Shown piece by piece: positions 28,853 through 37,712 of a DNA stretch of 64,000 nt. A program made the translations under genes and the position numbers. The notes beneath the pieces were generated by a model that searched no databases, had not been told where the DNA came from, and worked only from the letters and a program-made list of their open reading frames with translations. Source of the DNA: Nitrospira sp. (GTDB taxonomy: Bacteria; Nitrospirota; Nitrospiria; Nitrospirales; Nitrospiraceae); the NCBI GenBank assembly GCA_029194725.1, contig JARFXQ010000007.1:1-64000 (forward strand), read 5' to 3'. Every line of letters starts with the position of its first letter. Within the stretch, counting starts at the first letter, position 1.

Positions 28853-30043
28853 CTAGGTGAACCCACGTAGGATTTCCTGGTAGTACTCATCGAGCATCGC
28901 AGAACGAGCCTCTTCGACGATGACCAGTTGCCGTTGATCGAAGGTGTTGGCGCAGTAAAGATACTGCCACCCGCGAGAGCGCCCACGCTCGGCATGCACT
29001 TGTCGGCCATCGGCTGCTTGCCGAGTGGTCTCCCTAATGACCTCTCGATCTTTCAATTGTTCCCAAGCCGTTTGCGCCGAAGGCCAATGGTTCTCGTAGA
29101 GCGGCATATCGACATCGCCCGCTGACGTCGAAACTGCGTCCGGATCGAAGGGTTGCCCCTGATCCTGCTCGGGGTCTTCATCCCAGTTCAGAGCCGCCTC
29201 GCCTTTCCGATCAAGCACATAGAACGGACCGTCGTCCACCACTTCTTCAACCGTTCGATATCGGATCAGGGCTGGGCGCTCGGCGAGCTGGAGTCCCCTC
29301 TTCGCCAACGCGCGCTGAAACGGCACTCTTCTTGCCAACTGCCTCGTCTTCTCACTCACGATCATGCGGCCGGATTGGTTCAGGACCCGGCATAACCGGT
29401 CTAGTCGAATCGCGAGCCCTATCCGCCGTTCGAATGACAGCTGTTGTGAAGGACTGTGTCCTCGATCAAAGGTCCGCCAGCTCCGGCTCGGAAGACCGTG
29501 GTCTTGTTCAGCCTGTACCAGAACATGGGTCGCCACCACGAGATCGTACGAACCTGAGAGCGACTCGGTTTCCACATCCACACACTCAAATCGTATATTG
29601 CGCAACCCAAGCTTGTCGGCCTTTTCCTGTGCAACCGCAAGAGAAGCGGATGACCGATCGACACCCACAAAATTCTTCTCCGGGAAGAGGCGCGCGTAGA
29701 AGATCGTCAGCACTCCGATGCCACAGCCAAAATCGAGAACCTCTTTCGCCTGGCCGAGGTGGGCCGCCGTCCGAAGGCCGATCTCCTCGTAATATTCGTA
29801 GCGTTGACTGTAGAGGACGGGATAGAGCCTCGGTTGCGCCGCGAGATCGTAAAAAGCGATCTCGTCGCGGCGATCGCCAGTGCGTTTTCGTTCGACGTGG
29901 AGCGCGAGTTGCTGAAGATCTTCCGATGAGAACTGCTGCCGCTGCCATGCGAAATACTCGCGGTCCGACGAGAAATGCCTGAGCCCCCACCAAGCAAGAT
30001 ACTCGCGAAGCGCCGTTCGTATCTCGTCCGAAGAACAAAGCAT
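28853..30043 (-). CDS. SAM-dependent methyltransferase
   Basis: 396 residues. A class I Rossmann methyltransferase core lies at about 95-200: motif I VLDFGCGIGVLT, then NFVGVDRSSASLAVA (acidic loop) and the YDLVVATHVLVQ motif IV region. The N-terminal 90 residues and the C-terminal 170 residues match nothing I recognise; the C-terminus is acidic and disordered-looking (DWDEDPEQDQGQPFD). Substrate unknown. It stands alone, with no clear SD. Confidence 0.8.
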   Translation of the reverse strand: MLCSSDEIRTALREYLAWWGLRHFSSDREYFAWQRQQFSSEDLQQLALHVERKRTGDRRDEIAFYDLAAQPRLYPVLYSQRYEYYEEIGLRTAAHLGQAKEVLDFGCGIGVLTIFYARLFPEKNFVGVDRSSASLAVAQEKADKLGLRNIRFECVDVETESLSGSYDLVVATHVLVQAEQDHGLPSRSWRTFDRGHSPSQQLSFERRIGLAIRLDRLCRVLNQSGRMIVSEKTRQLARRVPFQRALAKRGLQLAERPALIRYRTVEEVVDDGPFYVLDRKGEAALNWDEDPEQDQGQPFDPDAVSTSAGDVDMPLYENHWPSAQTAWEQLKDREVIRETTRQAADGRQVHAERGRSRGWQYLYCANTFDQRQLVIVEEARSAMLDEYYQEILRGFT

Positions 30044-30120
30044 ATGGCTGATGGCTTATGGCATCGAATCGAAAGAGCTGCGGAGTAAGGGGTGAGGGGT
30101 TACGAGATAGGCTTCACGTT

Positions 30121-31488
30121 TCACGGTCTCTTGAGCATGATGGCATCAAAGTATGTTTCCGGCACTGGATGCGGCAACCGGAGCTGCCCTGACCCGAACG
30201 CCACATACTTCTCACAGGTCAGCTGCTCGAGACCGATCGGCCCCTTCGCATGCAGTTTCCCCACGCTCAGCCCCACGTCGCCCCCCATCCCGAAACTCTC
30301 GCCGGCATGGAGCCTGGTAGATGCGTTCACCAGCACCGCGCCGGCATCGACTTCCCTGGAGAATCGCATGGCGGATTCGTAGCGTGTGGTGGCGATTCCG
30401 GCGGTGAGACAGGGACCGTGCGTTCTGATATGGACCAGCGCCTCATCGAGGTTCTCGACCATTTTGACAGCCAGGATAGGCCCGGAAAACTGAGTCTGCC
30501 AATCCGCATCCGTCGCCGGAATGATCGCGGTATGTCCGGTCATCGCCATTTGCCCCATGAGCGCGACCGTCTTAGGGCAGGCATGTACTTCTACTTTGAA
30601 TTGGTCCAGCAGGCGGTTGATCAACGGCGGCAAGAACTGCCGTCCCACAACCTGCTGCACCAGCAAGGTATCCAGCGCGTTGGAGGCTCCCACCTGCTGC
30701 ACCTTCGAATTGATCACCAGGTTTTGCGCGACGGACATGTCGGGGTCTTCATCGACATACAGGAGCGTGAGACCCCCGTCATCGCAGAGCACCGGCACCC
30801 TGGCTTGCTCTGCAACCGTCTTTCGTAAGCCGGTTCCGCCGCGCACGATGATCGCATCGAGGTATTTCCCCGAGCGCATCAGATCGAGCGCGACTTCTTT
30901 CTCTTGGCGATCGATGAGCACCCAGGCTCCAGTGGGTATCCCGTTCTCCGTTGCCGCCTCCCGAAATCGTGCATCGATCGCCTGATGCGTCAACTTCCAT
31001 TCCGAAGCACCGCGAAACAGGCAGAGGTTGCCGGATTTCAGACAGAGCGCGATCGATTCCACTGTGACGAGCGGACTCTGTTCGGAAATCACGCCGATCA
31101 CCCCGATCGGCACCCTCACCCGGGAAACCTGCAACCCATCCGGACGTTCCCGTCTCGATGTCACGGCGCCGACAGGATCCGGCAGATCGGCGATGACATG
31201 CAGTCTTTCAACGATCTCCTTGATATGGTCCGCCGTCATGCGCACGCGAGCGACGGCGGCCTTCATCCGGTCTTTCGTGTCGGCCTTCTCAAAGGACTTT
31301 CCGACCGCCTCGACATCTTTGGCATTTTCCGTAAGAATGTCATCCTCGTCCGCTGCAATCCGGTCGGCCACGGCATGCAGCGCCCTCGCCTTCACGGAAC
31401 CTGGAAGCAGAGCCAGACCGACCGCGACATTCCTGCACTCCTTCAAGAGCTTATCGAGGTATAACTTGACCGGAACTTCAATCGCCAT
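30121..31488 (-). CDS. Divergent ProA-family aldehyde dehydrogenase lacking the catalytic Cys
   Basis: 455 residues from the ATG at 31488 (GAGGGAGCC upstream), longer than normal ProA (about 420). Overall the order of ProA segments is kept: LCLKSGN, RGGTGL, VNASTRLHAGESFG and KLHAKGPIGLEQLT. Yet the usual CNAxETLLV nucleophile segment reads SNALDTLLV, with Ser269 for the Cys. The canonical YExRPNVT loop is SEQSPLVT, and the HxxGxCHxYVD and HS(D/E)xI motifs are degenerate. It is unlikely to act as a normal glutamate-5-semialdehyde dehydrogenase. No proB neighbour is present. Confidence 0.75.
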   Translation of the reverse strand: MAIEVPVKLYLDKLLKECRNVAVGLALLPGSVKARALHAVADRIAADEDDILTENAKDVEAVGKSFEKADTKDRMKAAVARVRMTADHIKEIVERLHVIADLPDPVGAVTSRRERPDGLQVSRVRVPIGVIGVISEQSPLVTVESIALCLKSGNLCLFRGASEWKLTHQAIDARFREAATENGIPTGAWVLIDRQEKEVALDLMRSGKYLDAIIVRGGTGLRKTVAEQARVPVLCDDGGLTLLYVDEDPDMSVAQNLVINSKVQQVGASNALDTLLVQQVVGRQFLPPLINRLLDQFKVEVHACPKTVALMGQMAMTGHTAIIPATDADWQTQFSGPILAVKMVENLDEALVHIRTHGPCLTAGIATTRYESAMRFSREVDAGAVLVNASTRLHAGESFGMGGDVGLSVGKLHAKGPIGLEQLTCEKYVAFGSGQLRLPHPVPETYFDAIMLKRP

Positions 31489-31694
31489 ACTGGCTCCCTC
31501 AATCCATTGCAATCAATCCATCTCCCTGAGACAATGCTGCCGATTCAGGTTCAGGGCGACGGACTATACCACGCGTTTTTTTCATGAGTAAATAAGCGGC
31601 AAGCCTCGCAGTTCAACCTGCTGCAATTAAACGTTAGGTTGATGAATGGGAAGCGGTGTGCCGGCTCGCGTTGGCGCAAGGAAAAGGAGAAACG

Positions 31695-32525
31695 ATGCGC
31701 TCATCAGTTCAGGTCAATGGACATAGTCTCAGGCTGGCCGGCTGTGTGGCTTTGGCGGCATTCCTAGGAGCCTGTGGTCAACTGAAGCCGGTAAATCCTC
31801 TGATTCCCCCGACGCAAGCCACACCCGAGCAATCGGCCGAACGAGAGCGGGAGAGTCAACCTCCCAAGGTCGTCCAAGCCCGTCCCAACGGCAGCAACCC
31901 ACAACAATGCCTGGTCAATTTCGACAATGAGGCGGCGCTGGAGCATATTTTTGGCCAAGCCAGATCAACGCTGGCATACAGGACGACTCGAATCGGATTC
32001 GGGCCCTTGCAGATGTGTGATTCGTCGAAACATAGCGACTGCTGGGCCTACCGCCAACGTTGTTCACGAAGCGATGTCAACCTCGACACCATCGGCCACA
32101 CCCACTTTCATTTGAACATGGAAGGAGGGGTCGAATGCTACACCCTTCCGGATCCGGGAGACGGGCTCGGTAAAGGTTTCGGCAAACTGGTGGACTTTAA
32201 ATGTACCGATGTCGATTGGACGAAGACTCCGCGCGTCCTGTCCTCCCACAATCAGAATCAGTGGATCAAAATCTGGGTCGGCAATGTCGAAAATCATGTG
32301 CCCATATATTTCGACATGGAATCGATTTCGGTGCTGTCCGATACATCGATTCAACTCTGGTTCCGGAAGCGCGACGGCACCTGGTGGTACTGGCCAGAGC
32401 TGAAAGCCGGCAGCACCTGGATCCTCCGTGAGTATGTGCGCGATGTGTCGGAGGTTCGGCTACGAGGAACCAAGTCGAGCAGACCCAGTTCCTATGTGAT
32501 CGGCTCGCTGGTCGTTCGGGATTAG
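31695..32525 (+). CDS. Lipoprotein of unknown function (276 aa)
   Basis: About 276 residues from the ATG at 31695 (AAGGAGAAACG upstream). The lipoprotein signal ends in lipobox FLGACG. A Pro/Gln/Glu-rich linker (30-65) follows, then a Cys-containing, beta-rich domain (CWAYRQRCSR, several Trp in a WFRKRDGTWWYWP run). Even-numbered Cys suggest disulphides in the periplasm. No family recognised. Isolated gene on the plus strand. Confidence 0.65.
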   Translation: MRSSVQVNGHSLRLAGCVALAAFLGACGQLKPVNPLIPPTQATPEQSAERERESQPPKVVQARPNGSNPQQCLVNFDNEAALEHIFGQARSTLAYRTTRIGFGPLQMCDSSKHSDCWAYRQRCSRSDVNLDTIGHTHFHLNMEGGVECYTLPDPGDGLGKGFGKLVDFKCTDVDWTKTPRVLSSHNQNQWIKIWVGNVENHVPIYFDMESISVLSDTSIQLWFRKRDGTWWYWPELKAGSTWILREYVRDVSEVRLRGTKSSRPSSYVIGSLVVRD

Positions 32526-32945
32526 ACGAGCTTTGCACACGCTTCAAGAGTAGAGAACACTGTACATCAGGACAGCACGAGGCTTAGTAAGCAGCGTACC
32601 TTCATACGATTTCCAATTGGTCTCGCATTCTTCAACGCGCCACTCCTCCACCTCGCCGTCCCCCGACTCTACGCGTGGTGTCCGTCCCACTTGGACCAGG
32701 ACAGACACCGTCGCAGACGACGGAGCCAGTCCCCACCCACTGCCGCACACCGAATTCTCAAAGAATCCGCATCCAAGCAGATATGCCGATGAGACAATCC
32801 GTGAGGAAGCAAGCGCCGAGAAGTACACTTGGCTTTAGTTTGCAACCCTGGCAAACTAAGGCGTGGGTCTTACCAGCATCGCCAAGGCAAATGGGATCTT
32901 CTACAGAGCCAGATAATACATAGAAAAGCCCCGACCCGAGCACAG
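32526..32945. other. Intergenic region upstream of a putative nuclease gene
   Basis: About 0.4 kb without a supported gene. Near the downstream end it holds a perfect 9-base inverted repeat, TTAGTTTGC (32835-32843) and GCAAACTAA (32851-32859), separated by 7 bases. This could be an operator or weak terminator for the following gene. Small reading frames here overlap in antisense and show no SD. Confidence 0.35.
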
Positions 32946-33626
32946 ATGACCGGACTGACACCTGACAATTGGGAAAAGACTATTTCAGAGGCCTGGCAAG
33001 CCGTCCGTGACAGGATTGAGGTTCGACGCGATCTCGACTTCTCTCACGAGCACACCTTACAGTTTCATCTTGCGTGGGAGATTGCTCGTTTGTTGAGATT
33101 CTCGCCAAGTCTCCAAGTTCGCTTCGAAGTCCGCACGGTAGCACCGAAACCTCGCGGAGCGATCTTTACGGACATCGTATTCTGGACCGATCCAGAGTTC
33201 CGTATCGCCGTTGAGTTGAAAGCTCCTGCCCGATCCGATGAAGGGTCCAACTCGGCCATGACACACGGCCGGATGGCCTTCTACAAAGACCTCGATCGAC
33301 TCCGGTGCGTTCTCGGCGTGCCTGAGCTCAAGATCAGGCGTGGGATCTTTCTCGCCGTTGTGAACGAACTCGGCTATGTTACCAAGCGCAAGCAGTACAA
33401 AAACTTGGTCTATGACACGTTTGATGGCACAACCATCGAGGCTGGAACCACTTTACCTGTCACAGAAGGACGGAACGGCTGCCCCTATCCTCTACAGATG
33501 CCCGAACATTCGGTCTCTTGGAGATGGGAGTGCACGCGTCGTGACGGAGCGGTCATCCCAGCGACTGGAAACAGGCACTACTGGCTTACACCGATCCCGG
33601 TGTTTCCGAAATCGACGATGGCATAA
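32946..33626 (+). CDS. Putative PD-(D/E)XK nuclease-fold protein
   Basis: About 226 residues from the ATG at 32946; the SD is weak. It has an N-terminal helical region with a conserved-looking Glu (HEHTLQFHLAWEIARLL), then the TDIVFW strand with Asp76 and the FRIAVELKAP strand with Glu90 and Lys92, the D...ExK pattern of PD-(D/E)XK nucleases. A following YKDLDRLRCVLG helix fits the same fold. It could be an orphan restriction or defence nuclease. No methyltransferase partner is adjacent; the next gene encodes a HEPN protein. Assignment is by motif only. Confidence 0.5.
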   Translation: MTGLTPDNWEKTISEAWQAVRDRIEVRRDLDFSHEHTLQFHLAWEIARLLRFSPSLQVRFEVRTVAPKPRGAIFTDIVFWTDPEFRIAVELKAPARSDEGSNSAMTHGRMAFYKDLDRLRCVLGVPELKIRRGIFLAVVNELGYVTKRKQYKNLVYDTFDGTTIEAGTTLPVTEGRNGCPYPLQMPEHSVSWRWECTRRDGAVIPATGNRHYWLTPIPVFPKSTMA

Positions 33627-33718
33627 TATGCCGTTTCACCTGACGTCGGCCTTTCTACCTGCCGTCGGTCGGGCCCGTGCAGACAACGGCAGTGTCAGGC
33701 GCGCCAAGTGAGGACCAC

Positions 33719-34426
33719 ATGACACGGAACATGGCCGTCAAGCCGGGCCCGAAGGAACTGGCCGACGCGGTTAAGCTTCGTCTCAAACGTGCTCGATCAT
33801 GGCTGGGCAAGTCGAGGAAGGCCGGCAGCAGTATGCCGCCAGATCTCGATGCTCAGTTCATATTCCTTTGGATTGCATTCAATGCGCTTTATGGGAATCG
33901 ACGGCGCCGCGATAATGCCCCTCCCTCCCACGTGGGGCGCACAACCAGTGAGATCAGTGACTTTACACGCTTTCTTGAAGCGATCGAACATGTCTCCGGT
34001 GGGAAAATAGCTACTCTCCTGAGCCGCTCGCCACTAGCCGTACAAGCTGGCAAGGTACTAGATGATCCCTTCCTCGACCTCGATTGCTGGGAACGCTGGG
34101 AAGCCGAGGGAATTAGAGATCGTCAGCAGCGCCTCACTATCCCATGGAAGTCGTACGGTGGCCACTCACGAACTGTCCCGGTATTCAGACAGATTTATAC
34201 CTTACGCAATCAACTATTGCATGGAGCCGCGAGTGACGACAGCCGACGAAACCGTGAATCTCTGAAACACGCCATCCCCGTTCTAGATGGAGTCGTGGAT
34301 GCGCTCATTCCACTTGTTGAACAACATCGAGCGCACATTCCAGAACTTCACCCCGTGCCGTTTCCCCCTTCGACCGGCGATTCGATACCATTTAATAGCC
34401 TTCGCATTCGCAAGAAAGAACCATAG
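33719..34426 (+). CDS. HEPN (Apea-like) domain protein, putative RNase
   Basis: About 235 residues from the ATG at 33719 (GAGG 5 bases upstream). FIFLWIAFNALYG at 48-60 and RNQLLHGA at 163-170, with Arg163 and His168, give the Rx4H signature of HEPN RNase domains, close to Apea-like HEPN. HEPN proteins are common RNase toxins or defence effectors. It lies 92 bases after the putative nuclease gene and converges on an antitoxin-like gene; no MNT antitoxin is adjacent. The defence role is inference. Confidence 0.6.
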   Translation: MTRNMAVKPGPKELADAVKLRLKRARSWLGKSRKAGSSMPPDLDAQFIFLWIAFNALYGNRRRRDNAPPSHVGRTTSEISDFTRFLEAIEHVSGGKIATLLSRSPLAVQAGKVLDDPFLDLDCWERWEAEGIRDRQQRLTIPWKSYGGHSRTVPVFRQIYTLRNQLLHGAASDDSRRNRESLKHAIPVLDGVVDALIPLVEQHRAHIPELHPVPFPPSTGDSIPFNSLRIRKKEP

Positions 34427-34486
34427 AGTCAGCACCGGCCATGGAGTTGGCAGCCTACGAGTCGCGGAGCCGCTGGAGCACTCACA

Positions 34487-34813
34487 TCAGGCCACCCGTC
34501 TTTTGGATCGTTTGGGCTCAACCGCGATTTGGCCGGTCGTTCCAAGAACAGCGAGGAGCTTGGCGATCGATTTCAATGAAATGCTGATATCCTCAGGATC
34601 GAGGAGCCGTTGCATCTGAGACGGTCCTGTACCGATCATCCGCTGCAGCGCGTTCACCCCGATGCCTCGGTCCTTCATCATCGCCCGCAGCTTCATGACG
34701 AACTCGCGCTTCATTGCCCCGGCAATAACCTCGGTCTTGAATCCCTCACCCTGCTCTGCAAGCCAGCTATCAAATGAACTTCCAACCGCCTTGGATGGCT
34801 TCTTGGTCTTCAT
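34487..34813 (-). CDS. HigA-like antitoxin, XRE/HTH family, orphan
   Basis: 108 residues from the ATG at 34813, which has a strong AGGAGG 8 bases upstream. The opening MKTKKPSKAVGSSFDSWL and the HTH (ALQRMIGTGPSQMQRLLDPE) match the antitoxins usually paired with RelE/HigB-type toxins. No toxin gene is found on either side. It may be an orphan or regulate elsewhere. It overlaps nothing and converges with the HEPN gene. Confidence 0.75.
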   Translation of the reverse strand: MKTKKPSKAVGSSFDSWLAEQGEGFKTEVIAGAMKREFVMKLRAMMKDRGIGVNALQRMIGTGPSQMQRLLDPEDISISLKSIAKLLAVLGTTGQIAVEPKRSKRRVA

Positions 34814-35311
34814 ACGGACTACCTCCTCTCGCAATAGTCCTTCAATCGTCGCCGGGCAAGCGCAAGGTAGGTGATGGAGACAGGCCACACGTCAGAAAGG
34901 AATAGCTATAGCCGGTCTTTCCGACGGACAAGGAAATGGGCGAGCCATGCCCACAGCCCCATCAATGGAACCAACGCCCAGGCGACGTGGGTGGCGGTCG
35001 CCCCGAGGGCCTTCAACGCCGTCACGAGCCAGGGTTACTATGATCTTTGGTTCTCTTGTACGGCGGCGTATCACTCTTGTGGCCGGCATGATTGATCCTC
35101 CCAACAAACGGTATTCTAATCCTCTTCAGGAGGAGGGACTACCACAGAGAGCATCTGTCACGGCGCCTGTTTGATAGGTTGGCCAATCCGTGAAGCCGGA
35201 GGGCTTCTGTATCAGGTTCGGCGACAGAGTTCGTCTATTTTCTTGGTGGGTGGAACTCGCCGCGATATGGTAGACGCGGCGCACAGGCGAGACAGATCAT
35301 CGAGATCCTCT
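34814..35311. other. Intergenic region, no clear gene
   Basis: About 0.5 kb. On the minus strand a 39-codon frame from GTG 35025 to 34906 encodes a hydrophobic helix (HVAWALVPLMGLWAWLAHFL) with a basic tail, a possible small membrane protein but with no strong SD. No RelE/HigB-type toxin could be found for the neighbouring antitoxin. Confidence 0.3.
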
Positions 35312-36712
35312 ATGCGATCCTACGACATGGTGGTGGTTGGCAGTGGACCGGCCGGCCAGAAAGCGGCGGTCCAAGCAGCGAAACTGTCCAAGCGTGTGGC
35401 CATTATCGAGAAGGCTCCACAGCTGGGCGGAACGTCGCTCAATACCGGGACGCTCCCCAGTAAGACGTTGAAGGACACGATCGAGTACATTCATGGATTG
35501 GGACGGCGAGGGTTGCACCACTTGGGCGCCGAAATCACCAAGCAACTGACGCTCCCCGACCTGATGACACGCAAGGATCAGGTCATCGAGACCGAAGTGG
35601 CAGTCATCACCAACCAGTTGCGGCGTAACGGTATCGAGATCGTCCAGGGCACAGCAGGCTTTGTCGATCCCCATAGCTTGAACGTGGTACGATCGGATGG
35701 GCAGGTTGATCATGTCCATGCCTCGACCATCGTCCTAGCCACAGGGTCACGACCACGCCGTCCTGCGGAGATCCCCTTCGACGACCTGATCTTGTGCGAC
35801 TCCGACTCCTTTCTCCGCACGACCAAGAACCCGACCAGCATCATCGTCCTCGGAGGAGGTGTCATCGGCACGGAATATGCGTCGATGTTGGCCGCCTTTG
35901 GGATTAGAGTCACCCTCATCGACCGGCGGACTCAGATGTTGCGGTTCTTGGACCAGGAAATCGCCCAGGCGCTTGACGATCAGATGCAGCACAACGGCGT
36001 CACGATGCGGCTCGGGCAGGAACATCTGAGCATCAGCGTAAATGAAACCGGACGTCCAACGGTCCAACTCCAAGACGGCAAAACAATAACGGCCGACATG
36101 GTGCTCTACACGATGGGACGGATCGGCAATACAGAAGCATTGAACCTCCCCGCCATCGGCCTTGCCGTCGATCAGCAGGGACAGATCGCAGTCAACGCCC
36201 AGTACCAAACCGCCATTCCCCACATCTACGCGACAGGCGATGTCATCGGGTTCCCCGCGCTCGCCGCGACGGCAATGGAACAAGGACGTCTCGCCGCCTG
36301 TCACGCATTTCACGTCTCCGAGGCGCACGACATCAAGGTGATCCCGTACGGCATCTACAGCATTCCCGAGGTCTCGATGGTGGGAAAAACCGAGGCTGAA
36401 CTCGCCGCCGCCGGCGTCCCGCACGCCACCGGGAGAGCCTTTTTTCGAGAAATGGCGCGTGGCCACATCAGCGGCGACCTCCACGGTCTCCTAAAGGTAA
36501 TTTTCCAGCGCGAGACGCACGCGCTCCTGGGCGTCCATATCATCGGGCCAGGCGCGACCGAATTGGTTCATCTCGGCCAATCGGTCCTGACCTACGGAGG
36601 AACGGTGGAGTACTTCATCCATAACGTCTTTAATTATCCCACGATGGCCGAATGCTACCGTACCGCAGCCCTTGACGGGCTGAATCGGCTGCGCCACCAT
36701 TTCCAATCATGA
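35312..36712 (+). CDS. sthA: Soluble pyridine nucleotide transhydrogenase (SthA-like flavoprotein)
   Basis: About 466 residues from the ATG at 35312; upstream in-frame starts at 35171 and 35267 lack support. FAD site VVVGSGPAGQKAAVQAA, NAD(P) site VLGGGVIGTEYASML, and IYATGDV near the C-terminal dimerisation domain. The usual CxxxxC redox pair of disulphide reductases is absent: the segment reads GGTSLNTGTLPSKT, as in soluble transhydrogenases. It should exchange reducing equivalents between NADPH and NADH. It stands alone; no partner subunit is expected. Confidence 0.9.
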   Translation: MRSYDMVVVGSGPAGQKAAVQAAKLSKRVAIIEKAPQLGGTSLNTGTLPSKTLKDTIEYIHGLGRRGLHHLGAEITKQLTLPDLMTRKDQVIETEVAVITNQLRRNGIEIVQGTAGFVDPHSLNVVRSDGQVDHVHASTIVLATGSRPRRPAEIPFDDLILCDSDSFLRTTKNPTSIIVLGGGVIGTEYASMLAAFGIRVTLIDRRTQMLRFLDQEIAQALDDQMQHNGVTMRLGQEHLSISVNETGRPTVQLQDGKTITADMVLYTMGRIGNTEALNLPAIGLAVDQQGQIAVNAQYQTAIPHIYATGDVIGFPALAATAMEQGRLAACHAFHVSEAHDIKVIPYGIYSIPEVSMVGKTEAELAAAGVPHATGRAFFREMARGHISGDLHGLLKVIFQRETHALLGVHIIGPGATELVHLGQSVLTYGGTVEYFIHNVFNYPTMAECYRTAALDGLNRLRHHFQS

Positions 36713-36786
36713 TGACTGCGTACGCGGCCACCTCATACGACATATCCCTTCACAAGCCAGCCTTATGAAAATGAAGGTATGTCTTG

Positions 36787-36852
36787 TTCCTAAATAAATT
36801 CAAGTTGGGTTCCTAAATACATATTGCATAAACTTTCGAACAGAATATAATG
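36787..36852 (+). promoter_or_regulatory. Promoter with upstream direct repeats
   Basis: TATAAT at 36847-36852 has TTGCAT at 36825-36830, 16-base spacer. Just upstream the 11-base sequence GTTCCTAAATA occurs twice (36787-36797 and 36810-36820), start-to-start 23 bases, about two helical turns, consistent with a regulator-binding pair. Probably serves the YbaK-domain gene at 37003, with a long leader. Confidence 0.45.
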
Positions 36853-37002
36853 CACCCTGCACGGCTGGTCGTCATGATCTACGCGGAGTTGTAGTCATGA
36901 GCATCATCCCGACTATCGTTCTCTCGTCCCCCTGCAGTCCGCTGTCTGTATCACTCACCAACGATCTCCGTCTGGGGATCGTCCGCCACAGGAGGTGCGC
37001 CC

Positions 37003-37485
37003 ATGCCCATCCCACGGACGCTTAAGAGTCATCTCGATCGTGAACATGTTCATTACGATGTCTTGCCCCACTCACAGACGTTCCACGCCCTTGCCGTCGC
37101 CCAGACACTCCATGTACCAGGACAGGAAATCGCGAAAGTGGTTATCGTGAAGGTGAAGGAGCGATTTGTCACGACTGTGCTGCCTGCAACGGAAAAAGTG
37201 GATGTTCAGCGCCTACGAAAGCTCTTCGGAACCCACCGTGTGCGACTTGCGACCGAGGAAGAGATCGCGCAGCTCTTTCCAGACTGCGAACTAGGCGCCA
37301 TGCCGCCGCTCGGCACACTCTATGGGCTTCCCGTGTATGTCGATCGGGCGCTCACGAATGACGAGGAAATCGTTTTTGAAGGAGGTACCCACTCGGAGGC
37401 GATCCGCATGCGGTACTGGGATTTTGCCGCGCTGGTGTTTCCCGTCGTGGCCGAATTTCACCGTCCGCCTGTAGCAACCTGTTGA
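37003..37485 (+). CDS. YbaK/aminoacyl-tRNA deacylase-domain protein
   Basis: 160 residues spanning one YbaK-like domain. These proteins remove mischarged amino acids from tRNA in trans (for example Cys-tRNA(Pro)). It has the family's central HALAVAQTLHVPGQEIAKVVIVK segment with Lys, then GAMPPLGTLYGLPVYVDRAL near the C-terminus. AGGAGG sits 8 bases before the ATG. Which mischarged tRNA it edits cannot be read from sequence. A repeat-flanked promoter lies about 150 bases upstream. Confidence 0.85.
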   Translation: MPIPRTLKSHLDREHVHYDVLPHSQTFHALAVAQTLHVPGQEIAKVVIVKVKERFVTTVLPATEKVDVQRLRKLFGTHRVRLATEEEIAQLFPDCELGAMPPLGTLYGLPVYVDRALTNDEEIVFEGGTHSEAIRMRYWDFAALVFPVVAEFHRPPVATC

Positions 37486-37712
37486 CCTCGACAGCCCATT
37501 ATTCGGTTCTTTATACAACATACAACCGCTTCGTCCGCTCTCAGCACCGCCTCTTGTCCCATCAAGCATGAAGGATCGACGCGGGCGTGCGGCTCTCAAA
37601 CGCAGGGTCCCTCCTGTCCGCCATCGAGCGAATGTCAGGTTTTCTTCATCCAAAGCTGCTAGGATGTTCCTGTGCCTGTCGGAAAGTGCCACCCTGTTGT
37701 GAAAGGAAACCC

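Noticed and set aside
34814..35107. RelE/HigB-type toxin partner for the HigA-like antitoxin
   Set aside because: The small frames here have no toxin motifs and mismatched composition.
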